A stretch of 42,481 nt of DNA from NCBI GenBank assembly GCA_029778235.1, contig JAKOQS010000046.1, positions 1-42,481 on the forward strand. The letters are read 5' to 3'. This DNA comes from Chloroflexota bacterium (GTDB lineage: Bacteria > Chloroflexota > Limnocylindria > Limnocylindrales > CSP1-4). The notes under the pieces are model-generated. The model saw only the letters and a program-made list of their open reading frames with translations, did not search any database and was not told the DNA's origin. Within the stretch, counting starts at the first letter, position 1. The number at the start of each line of letters is the position of its first letter. Positions 36,461-42,481 of this stretch are shown here, piece by piece. A program made the translations under genes and the position numbers.

Positions 36461-36487
36461 CGACCGTCCGGTCGGCGAACCTAGAAT
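36461..36487 (+). promoter_or_regulatory. Promoter (TAGAAT) with upstream palindrome for sugar locus
   Basis: TAGAAT at 36482-36487 is a good -10, with transcription predicted to start near 36493, about 27 bases before ATG 36520. The palindrome CGACCGTCCGGTCG (6-base arms, two-base spacer) at 36461-36474 covers the -35 area in the gap between the divergent SIS and Gfo/Idh genes. It may be a shared operator. No -35 consensus is seen. Confidence 0.5.
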
Positions 36488-36519
36488 GCCACCGAGAGAG
36501 GCAGCCGGATGGAGCGGAC

Positions 36520-37719
36520 ATGAAGACCCACGCGATCACCATGCTCGGCGCCGGGTTCATCGGCGACTTCTACACGACGACCCTCCACGGGCGGCGCGGC
36601 CGCGACCGCGTCCGCGTCGTGTACTCGCGCAGCGAGGAGAGGGGGAAGGCCTTCCGCACGCGATGGGGGATCCCCGAGTCCACCACGGACATGGAGGCCG
36701 CGATCCGCCATCCCGAGACCGACGTCGTCGTGGTTGCGCTCCCGAACCATCTCCACGAGGAGGCGGTGCGGGCGGCCGCCGCGGCCGGCAAGGCCGTCCT
36801 GTGCACCAAGCCGCTCGGTCGGACGGCCGACGAGGCGGCGCGGATGCTCGAGGCCGTCGAGAAGGCCGGCGTCTTCGCCGGCTACCTGGAGGACCTCTGC
36901 TACACGCCCAAGACGCTCAAGGCCGTGGCCTCCGTCCGTGGTGGGGCCCTCGGGGACGTCACCTGGGTCCGGTCGCGCGAGACGCACCCCGGGCCCCACA
37001 GCGCCTGGTTCTGGGACGGCCGGCTGACGGGCGGCGGCGCGATCATCGACATGGGCTGCCACTGCATCGAGATCATCCGCAGCTTCGTCGGCAAGGGGAA
37101 CCGGCCCGTCGAGGTCCTCTGCCACACGGACACGCTCGTCCACCCGATCGACGACGAGGACAACGCGGTCGCCCTCATCCGCTTCGAGTCGGGCGCGGTC
37201 GGCCAGTTCGAGGTCAGCTGGACGTTCCGCGGCGGGATGGACCTGCGCGACGAGGTCGCGGGGACGCACGGGACCATCTGGCTCAACCACTTCCTCCGCA
37301 CCGGCTACGAGATGTTCACTGCCGGCGGTAGCGGCGGCTACGTCGCCGAGAAGGCCGAGACGGCCGCCGGCTGGCTGTTCCCGGTCGGCGACGAGGCGGC
37401 CGAGCTCGGCTACGTGGACATGTTCACCGACATGTTCGACGCGCTCGACGGCGGGACCGCGCCGCGGGAGACGTTCTACGACGGCTACGTCGTCAACTCG
37501 GTGATGGACGCGTGCTACCGGTCGGCGGGGAGCGGGCGCTGGGAGCCGGTGGACCTGGAGTGGCGCGGCGGCTCGACGCCCAGGATCGCCTCCGTGCCCG
37601 TGATGTACGACGGCCAGGTGGTCATCAAGCGCGAGCTGCTCCCGGACGGGCGCGAGAAGCTGATCCTCAAGGACCCCGCGACCGGCGACTTCACGGACCG
37701 GGTCGTCGCCGGGGCCTGA
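36520..37719 (+). CDS. Gfo/Idh/MocA family oxidoreductase (TKP variant, copy 1)
   Basis: A 399-residue NAD(P)-dependent sugar or polyol dehydrogenase-like protein. The Rossmann start is [13 protein letters not shown]. The usual EKP catalytic triplet is TKP (T96-K97-P98, in VLCTKPLGR). The C-terminal fold has [19 protein letters not shown] with the expected Asp and His. Near the C-terminus [14 protein letters not shown] precedes a 45-residue extension ([15 protein letters not shown]). It is paralogous to the gene at 40839. ATG 36520 has GGAG five bases upstream. A hairpin at 37794-37817 separates it from the next gene. The oxidised substrate is unknown. Confidence 0.9.
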   Translation: MKTHAITMLGAGFIGDFYTTTLHGRRGRDRVRVVYSRSEERGKAFRTRWGIPESTTDMEAAIRHPETDVVVVALPNHLHEEAVRAAAAAGKAVLCTKPLGRTADEAARMLEAVEKAGVFAGYLEDLCYTPKTLKAVASVRGGALGDVTWVRSRETHPGPHSAWFWDGRLTGGGAIIDMGCHCIEIIRSFVGKGNRPVEVLCHTDTLVHPIDDEDNAVALIRFESGAVGQFEVSWTFRGGMDLRDEVAGTHGTIWLNHFLRTGYEMFTAGGSGGYVAEKAETAAGWLFPVGDEAAELGYVDMFTDMFDALDGGTAPRETFYDGYVVNSVMDACYRSAGSGRWEPVDLEWRGGSTPRIASVPVMYDGQVVIKRELLPDGREKLILKDPATGDFTDRVVAGA

Positions 37720-37793
37720 CCCTCGCACACCGCCCGAGCTGCCGCCGGCCGCCGACCGGCTCGCCCGGCTCGCCGCCGGTCCGGCCTGCGGCC

Positions 37794-37817
37794 GCGGAGA
37801 CGGCCGACCGTCTCCGC
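37794..37817 (+). terminator. Hairpin terminator after first Gfo/Idh gene
   Basis: A perfect 10-base stem GCGGAGACGG/CCGTCTCCGC with loop CCGA lies 75 bases after the stop. There is no T-tract. Confidence 0.5.
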
Positions 37818-37873
37818 AGACGAGGCGCGGCGTCGCTCCTTCCGCGGTAGGATGGCGCCGGCTCCACATCTTC

Positions 37874-37879
37874 GATAAT
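37874..37879 (+). promoter_or_regulatory. Candidate -10 box (GATAAT) of second Gfo/Idh operon
   Basis: GATAAT matches TATAAT at five of six positions and is in a locally AT-rich stretch, 51 bases before the ATG at 37930. A second candidate, TAGGAT, lies at 37848-37853. No clear -35 for either. Confidence 0.42.
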
Positions 37880-37929
37880 CGATGGAGGAGGGGCCGGCCG
37901 CCCCGGCGGCCCGACGGAGGAGGCCAGCC

Positions 37930-39087
37930 ATGACGCGACGCAGTGAGATCGGCACCGCGGTCATCGGCAGCGGCTTCATCGGCACGGTCCACGTCGAGGC
38001 GCTGCGCAGGATCGGCGTGCGCGTCACCGGCCTGCTCGAATCGACTCCCGAGCTGGGCGCCGAGCGCACGGCGGCCCTCGGCCTCCCGCGCGCCTACGGA
38101 TCGATGGGCGAGATGCTCGCGGACCCGGCGGTTCAGGTCGTCCACGTGACGTCCCCGAACGAGCTGCACCACCCCCAGGTGACGGAGATCCTCGCCGCGG
38201 GCCGCCACGTCGTCTGCGAGAAGCCCCTCGCGATGACGTCCGCCGAGTCGGCGGAGCTCGTCGCTCTCGCCGCCGCCTCGGGCCTCGTCAACGCGGTGAA
38301 CTTCAACATCCGCTTCTACCCGCTCAACCAGCACGTCGCCGCGCTGGTCCGGGACGGCGGGCTCGGGTCGGTGCGCCTCGTGACCGGTCGGTACTTCCAG
38401 GACTGGCTCCTCTACGACACGGACTGGAACTGGCGGCTCGAGAAGGACCAGGGCGGCGCCCTGCGGGCCGTCGGCGACATCGGCTCCCACTGGCTCGACC
38501 TGACGAGCTTCCTCACCGGGCTGCGGGTCGAGTCGGTCATGGCGGACCTGACCACTTTCATCCCGGTCCGGCGGAAGCCCGCCGGGCCCGTGCTCACGTT
38601 CAGCACGGAGCGCGCCGCCGAGACGATCCCCGTGGAGATCGCCACGGAGGACGTGGCCACGATCCTGCTCCGGTACGCGGGCGGGGCGCGCGGCAGCGTC
38701 TCGATCTCCCAGCTCAGCCCCGGACGGAAGAACAGCCTGGGCTACCAGATCGACGGCGCCGAGTCCGCCGTCGCGTGGGACTCGGAGGATCCCGACCGGC
38801 TCTGGATCGGCCACCGCGACCGGCCCAACGAGCTCCTGCTGCGCAACCCCGCCCTGATGAACGGCGCGGGCGTCGCAGCGGCGCGGCTCCCCGGCGGCCA
38901 CGTCGAGGGGTTCGCCGACACCTTCGGCGCCGTCTTCACCGCCATCTACGACGACGTCCTCGCGGGCGGCCCGTCGCCGTCCCCGCGCTACGCGACGTTC
39001 GCGGACGGACACGAGGAGATGCTCGTGGGAGACGCCGTCCTGGAGAGCTCGCGCACCGGCCGCTGGGTCGCGGTGGCGCGGGACTGA
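37930..39087 (+). CDS. Gfo/Idh/MocA family oxidoreductase (canonical EKP)
   Basis: A 385-residue dehydrogenase-like protein. The Rossmann start is TAVIGSGFIGTVH, the catalytic motif is the canonical CEKPLAM (E97-K98-P99), and the C-terminal domain has RAVGDIGSHWLDLTSFL with the expected Asp and His. It differs from the TKP paralogs and likely oxidises another sugar. ATG 37930 follows GGAGGAGG, whereas an in-frame ATG 48 bases upstream has weaker support. It is the first gene of a probable operon running to the right edge. The substrate is unknown. Confidence 0.92.
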   Translation: MTRRSEIGTAVIGSGFIGTVHVEALRRIGVRVTGLLESTPELGAERTAALGLPRAYGSMGEMLADPAVQVVHVTSPNELHHPQVTEILAAGRHVVCEKPLAMTSAESAELVALAAASGLVNAVNFNIRFYPLNQHVAALVRDGGLGSVRLVTGRYFQDWLLYDTDWNWRLEKDQGGALRAVGDIGSHWLDLTSFLTGLRVESVMADLTTFIPVRRKPAGPVLTFSTERAAETIPVEIATEDVATILLRYAGGARGSVSISQLSPGRKNSLGYQIDGAESAVAWDSEDPDRLWIGHRDRPNELLLRNPALMNGAGVAAARLPGGHVEGFADTFGAVFTAIYDDVLAGGPSPSPRYATFADGHEEMLVGDAVLESSRTGRWVAVARD

Positions 39088-39142
39088 AGAGACACCCGTC
39101 CATGCGAAGCCGCGTCCCGACCAGTCCGGAGGGCCCATCGCG

Positions 39143-40057
39143 ATGAAGCTCGGCTTCCTCACCGCGCCGTTCCCGTCCACGCCGCTCCTGGAGGTGGCCG
39201 ACTGGGCCGCCGAGAGCGGCTTCGAGGTCCTCGAGATCGCCTGCTGGCCGCAGAGCACCGGCCCGGTCCGCCGCTACGCCGGGACCAGCCACATCGACGT
39301 CGCGAACCTCTCCGCGTCGCAGGCGACGGAGATCGTGGACCAGGTCGCCGCGCGCGGCCTCTCGATCTCCGGCCTCGGCTACTACCCCAACCCGCTGCAC
39401 CCGGACCCCGCCCACCGCGAGATGGTCATCGGCCACCTCCGCCACGTGATCGTCGCGGCCGAGAAGATGGGGATCCCCCTCGTCAACACGTTCATGGGCG
39501 GCGACGCGGCGAAGAACCAGGACCAGAACTGGGAAGAGGCCCTTCGCGTCTGGCCGGACATCGTCCGGTTCGCCGAGGACCACGGGCGGAAGATCACCCT
39601 CGAGAACTGCCCGATGATCTTCAGCTACGACGAGTGGCCGGGCGGCCACAACATCGCCACCACCCCGCGCATGTGGCGCCGGATCCTGGAGCAGTGGGGC
39701 GGGACCGTCGGCCTCAACTTCGACCCGAGCCACCTCGTCCTGCAGATGATCGACACGCGCCGCTTCCTCAAGGAGTTCGGCGCCCACGTGCTCCACTTCC
39801 AGGCCAAGGACCTGATGATTGACCCCGACGGGCTCTACGAGCGGGGCGTCTTCTCCCTGGGGATGGGCTGGCAGATCCCGCGCATCCCGGGGCTCGGCCA
39901 GGTTGACTGGACCGTCGTCTTCGGTGAGCTGTACCGCCAGGGGTTCGAGGGGGACTGCATCATCGAGCACGAGGATCGCCGGTTCGAGGGGACCGACGAG
40001 AAGGTGAAGCAGGGCTTCCTCATCGCGCGCGACGTCCTGCGCCCGTACTGCAGGTAG
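39143..40057 (+). CDS. Sugar phosphate isomerase/epimerase (xylose-isomerase-like TIM barrel)
   Basis: A 304-residue AP-endonuclease-2/xylose-isomerase-like TIM barrel. Seen are KLGFLTAPFPSTPLLEVADW at the start, GFEVLEIACWP, GLSISGLGYYPNPLHP, ITLENCPMIFSYDEWPGGHN, GLNFDPSHLVLQMID (metal-site Asp and His), HVLHFQAKDLMID and CIIEHEDRRFEG. These metal ligands (Glu, Asp, His, Glu) are typical of the family, which includes IolE-like dehydratases and epimerases. The substrate is unknown. It is 55 bases after the Gfo/Idh gene, with GGAGG upstream. Confidence 0.9.
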   Translation: MKLGFLTAPFPSTPLLEVADWAAESGFEVLEIACWPQSTGPVRRYAGTSHIDVANLSASQATEIVDQVAARGLSISGLGYYPNPLHPDPAHREMVIGHLRHVIVAAEKMGIPLVNTFMGGDAAKNQDQNWEEALRVWPDIVRFAEDHGRKITLENCPMIFSYDEWPGGHNIATTPRMWRRILEQWGGTVGLNFDPSHLVLQMIDTRRFLKEFGAHVLHFQAKDLMIDPDGLYERGVFSLGMGWQIPRIPGLGQVDWTVVFGELYRQGFEGDCIIEHEDRRFEGTDEKVKQGFLIARDVLRPYCR

Positions 40058-40089
40058 CGGCCGCCCGCGCGGCCCGATCCGGGAGCGAC

Positions 40090-40839
40090 ATGGGACTCTC
40101 CATCGACAACCTGACCGAACGCGACATCGCGAAGACGATCGACCACTCGCTGCTGCGCCCGGAGCTCGACGACGTCTTCGTCGCCGACGGGTGCCGGCTC
40201 GCCGCCCGATACGACGTCGCGTCCGTGTGCGTCCGGCCGGCCGACGTGCGCCGGGCGAAGGCGCTCCTCGCCGGTACCGACGTGGCGGTGGGGACGACGA
40301 TCGGCTTCCCGCACGGGAACCACACGACCGGCATCAAGGTGCACGAGGCGGAACGGGCCCTGGCGGACGGTGCGACCGAGCTCGACATGGTGCTGCTCAT
40401 CGGCGCCCTCAAGTCCGGGCGGGACGCGGACGTGGAGGCCGACATCCGGGCCGTGGTGGACGTGGCCCACCAGGCCGGCGCGATCGTCAAGGTCATCTTC
40501 GAGAACGCCTACCTGACGGACGACGAGAAGGTCCGGGCCTGCCGGCTCTCCGAGGCGGCAGGCGCCGACTTCGTGAAGACGAGCACCGGTTTCGCGCCCT
40601 CGGGGGCGACCCACGAGGACCTGCGCCTCATGCGTGCGAACGTCTCGCCGCGGGTCCAGGTGAAGGCCGCCGGCGGCGTCCGCACGCTCGACGCGCTCCT
40701 CGACGTCATGGAGCTGGGCGTGACGCGGGTCGGCGCGACGGCGACCGAGGCGATCATCCTCGACTTCCGCGCCCGGAAGGCGGGGCTCGCGGAGACGGGG
40801 GAGCCGGCCGTCGCGGCCGGGGAGGGGAGCGGCTACTGA
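40090..40839 (+). CDS. deoC: Deoxyribose-phosphate aldolase
   Basis: A 249-residue class I aldolase of the DeoC family. It cleaves 2-deoxyribose 5-phosphate to acetaldehyde and glyceraldehyde 3-phosphate; some relatives act on other deoxy-sugar phosphates. The Schiff-base lysine is K163 in FVKTSTGFAPSGAT; the proton-relay region is VKVIFENAYLTDDEK and the C-terminal loop is VKAAGGVRTLDALLDVMELGVTRVGA. ATG 40090 follows GGGAGCGAC. It is 32 bases after the isomerase and overlaps the next gene by one base (TGATG). No deoxynucleoside genes accompany it, so a sugar-catabolic rather than nucleoside role is likely. Confidence 0.93.
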   Translation: MGLSIDNLTERDIAKTIDHSLLRPELDDVFVADGCRLAARYDVASVCVRPADVRRAKALLAGTDVAVGTTIGFPHGNHTTGIKVHEAERALADGATELDMVLLIGALKSGRDADVEADIRAVVDVAHQAGAIVKVIFENAYLTDDEKVRACRLSEAAGADFVKTSTGFAPSGATHEDLRLMRANVSPRVQVKAAGGVRTLDALLDVMELGVTRVGATATEAIILDFRARKAGLAETGEPAVAAGEGSGY

Positions 40840-41900
40840 TGCGCACCGTCGGCGTGGGGATGCTCGGCTCCGGCTTCATCGGCGAGTTCCACGCGCAGGG
40901 GCTCCGGTACGTCCCCGACGCGCGCGTCACCGTCAACGCCGACGCGGACCCCGCCCGGCGCGCAGCGTTCGCGCAGCGCTTCGGCAGCCGCCCGGTGGCG
41001 ACGATCGAGGAGCTCTGCGCGGATCCGGACGTGGACCTCGTCATCGTCTCGCTGCCCAACCACCTGCACCGCCAGGCGGTCCTCGCCGCGGCGGCGGCGG
41101 GCAAGGGCGTCGCGTGCACCAAGCCGCTCGGCCGGAACGCGGGCGAGGCGGCCGACATGCTTCGCGCGGTCACCGAGGCGCGCACCTTCGGCGCCTACCT
41201 GGAGAACGTCGTGTTCAACCCGGACATCCTCCGGGTGCGCGAGATGGTCGCGTCCGGCGCGATCGGCCGGGTGACCACGTTCCGTGCGCGCGAGGGCCAC
41301 AGCGGCCCGCACGCGGCGCACTTCTGGGACGCCGAGCTCGCCGGCGGCGGGGCCCTGCTGGACATGGCCTCCCACGGGATCGAGGTGGGCCGGTTCCTGT
41401 TCGGGAAGGACCTCGCGCCGCGGGACGTCTTCGCCTGGGGCGACACGCTCGTCCACGGAGACCGCACGACCGGCGAGGACAACGCGATCATGGTCGTCCG
41501 GTTCGCCGACGGACGCGCCGCCACGTGCGACGTCTCCTGGTCGTCCAAGGGCGGCCTGGAGGGCCGCTTCGAGGTCTACGGGGACGCCGGACGGATCATC
41601 GAGGACCTGGGCGCCGGCTCCATGAAGGCCTTCATCGAGCGGCCGGCAGGGTACCTGGTGGAGAAGGCCGACGCCGAGACCGGCTGGGTCTTCCCACAGC
41701 CGGACGAGATCCGCATCCACGGCCACGACCTGATGATGGCGGACGTCGTCTCCGCGTTCCGGGATGGCCGCCAGCCGGGCGAGACGCTGCGCGACGGCTA
41801 CGTGGTGAACGCGATCCTCGACGCGGCGTACGCGTCGATGCGCAGCGGCCGGTGGGAGCCGGTCGTCCTGGACGAGGCGCTCATGGCGGGCCGCGCGTGA
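40839..41900 (+). CDS. Gfo/Idh/MocA family oxidoreductase (TKP variant, copy 2)
   Basis: A 353-residue protein, paralogous to the one at 36520. It starts GVGMLGSGFIGEFH, carries TKP (T94-K95-P96, in VACTKPLGRN) instead of EKP, and has GGGALLDMASHGIEVGRFLFGK in the C-terminal fold. GYVVNAILDAAYASMRSGRWEP closely matches the end of the first paralog, which has an additional tail. ATG 40839 overlaps the DeoC stop (TGATG) with GGAGGGGAG upstream. It overlaps the next gene by four bases (GTGA). The substrate is unknown. Confidence 0.9.
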   Translation: MRTVGVGMLGSGFIGEFHAQGLRYVPDARVTVNADADPARRAAFAQRFGSRPVATIEELCADPDVDLVIVSLPNHLHRQAVLAAAAAGKGVACTKPLGRNAGEAADMLRAVTEARTFGAYLENVVFNPDILRVREMVASGAIGRVTTFRAREGHSGPHAAHFWDAELAGGGALLDMASHGIEVGRFLFGKDLAPRDVFAWGDTLVHGDRTTGEDNAIMVVRFADGRAATCDVSWSSKGGLEGRFEVYGDAGRIIEDLGAGSMKAFIERPAGYLVEKADAETGWVFPQPDEIRIHGHDLMMADVVSAFRDGRQPGETLRDGYVVNAILDAAYASMRSGRWEPVVLDEALMAGRA

Positions 41901-42481
41901 TCGAGCGCCCTTCCGCCGCGACGCGATGGCTCCGCGAGGGGGCCGCCGTGCTCGCGCGCGTGGCGGAGACGCAGGCCGGCGCGATCGAGACCGCGAGCCA
42001 GTGGTGTGCCGAGGCGATCGGCGCGGACGGGCTGGTGCACCTCTTCGGGACGGGCCACTCCCGGATCCCGGTGGAGGAGATGTTCCCGCGATACGGCTCG
42101 TATCCCGGCTTCAATCCCATGGTCGAGCTGTCCATGACGTTCCACACGCAGGTGGTGGGGGCGAACGGGCAGCGCCAGGCGATGTTCATCGAGCGGATCC
42201 CGGGGCTCGCGGAGGTCATCCTCTCGAACTTCCGGTTCGGCCCGCACGACGTGATGATGGTGTTCTCCGCGGGCGGCCTGACGGCCGTGCCCGTGGAGAT
42301 GGCCCGCGGCGCGAAGGCGCGCGGACTGCGTGTCATCGCCGTCACATCTGTGGCACAGTCCCTCTCTGCGGAACCCGAGCCCGCTGCCGGGCGGAGGCTG
42401 CTGGAGGAGGCGGACCTCGTCCTCGACGTGTGCAGCCCGCATGCGGACGCGATGGTCGCGATCGACGGGCTGGAGACGCCA
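41897..42481 (+). CDS. SIS-domain protein, COG4821/UPF0309 type (3' partial)
   Basis: Frame opens with GTG at 41897 (overlap GTGA with the previous gene) and remains open to the end, giving 195 codons. The protein resembles predicted sugar-phosphate-binding proteins related to MurQ-type etherases. Clear segments are LVHLFGTGHSRIPVEEMFPR, PMVELSMTFHTQVVGANGQR, FGPHDVMMVFSAGGLTAV, MARGAKARGLRVIAVTSVAQS and a final VCSPHADAMVAIDG. SIS phosphate loops are at GTGHS and SAGG. Function is unknown, though an amino-sugar or phospho-sugar isomerase/etherase is plausible. The C-terminus lies outside the window. Confidence 0.85.
   Translation, partial: MIERPSAATRWLREGAAVLARVAETQAGAIETASQWCAEAIGADGLVHLFGTGHSRIPVEEMFPRYGSYPGFNPMVELSMTFHTQVVGANGQRQAMFIERIPGLAEVILSNFRFGPHDVMMVFSAGGLTAVPVEMARGAKARGLRVIAVTSVAQSLSAEPEPAAGRRLLEEADLVLDVCSPHADAMVAIDGLETP

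Noticed and set aside
32035-36484. Very long plus-strand open frame antisense to the FAD oxidase, ligase-GNAT and SIS genes
   Set aside because: It lies opposite well-supported genes, has Arg/Asp/Pro-rich low-quality composition, and no recognisable domain until the genuine Gfo/Idh gene at 36520. It is a by-product of high GC.

Overview
The window is a very GC-rich (roughly 70% or more by eye) bacterial chromosome segment with about 33 protein genes and no recognisable RNA gene, insertion sequence, prophage or CRISPR array. Genes are tightly packed with many ATGA/GTGA overlaps. A heliorhodopsin (a family reported mainly from monoderm bacteria and archaea), a PAC2-family protein, a NifJ-type pyruvate:ferredoxin oxidoreductase, two LLM-type flavin oxidoreductases and ADP-forming acyl-CoA ligases together suggest a Chloroflexota-like organism. 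An actinobacterium-like lineage is the main alternative. No marker gene is present, so this placement is an inference.

Layout. 1-3287: 3' part of a LacZ-type GH2 beta-galactosidase, overlapped by a YwiC-like membrane protein. 3439-6111: PAC2 protein, flavodoxin, CoA-binding protein and a small membrane protein. 6242-9584: LigB/DODA-type dioxygenase, chagasin-like lipoprotein inhibitor, YbaK-type deacylase coupled to an LLM oxidoreductase, and a CDGSH-type Fe-S protein. 9821-12446: a three-gene export operon (ABC ATPase, ABC-2 permease, TetR regulator). 12575-16369: pirin with a clear promoter/operator, a secreted M1-type metallopeptidase and a YbjN/type-III-chaperone-like protein. 16421-21090: nifJ translationally coupled to a dihydroorotate-dehydrogenase-like flavoprotein. 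21406-23957: LLM oxidoreductase, heliorhodopsin, DUF1801 protein. 23992-28760: rubredoxin-like/DinB fusion, RtcB RNA ligase and a P-type cation ATPase. 28851-35205: two large ADP-forming acyl-CoA ligase proteins with opposite domain order around an FAD amine/amino-acid-type oxidase. 35350-42481: a divergent sugar-catabolic locus (two SIS proteins, three Gfo/Idh/MocA oxidoreductases, a TIM-barrel isomerase/epimerase and DeoC) that runs off the right edge.

How they fit together. PFOR, the ADP-forming ligases, flavodoxin and DeoC describe a heterotroph that cleaves sugars to acetaldehyde/pyruvate and handles acetyl-CoA with ferredoxin. The beta-galactosidase and the right-hand sugar locus supply substrates. 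The right-hand locus does not match a pathway I can name and is the best candidate for undescribed metabolism. The heliorhodopsin is flanked by its own terminator and repeat-rich upstream DNA and has no retinal-synthesis gene nearby. Regulatory reading shows four genes whose only promoter-like -10 hexamer ends 6-7 bases before the start codon (probable leaderless mRNAs). It also shows a textbook promoter overlapped by a perfect 18-base palindrome in front of pirin, and several long perfect hairpins at convergent gene ends.
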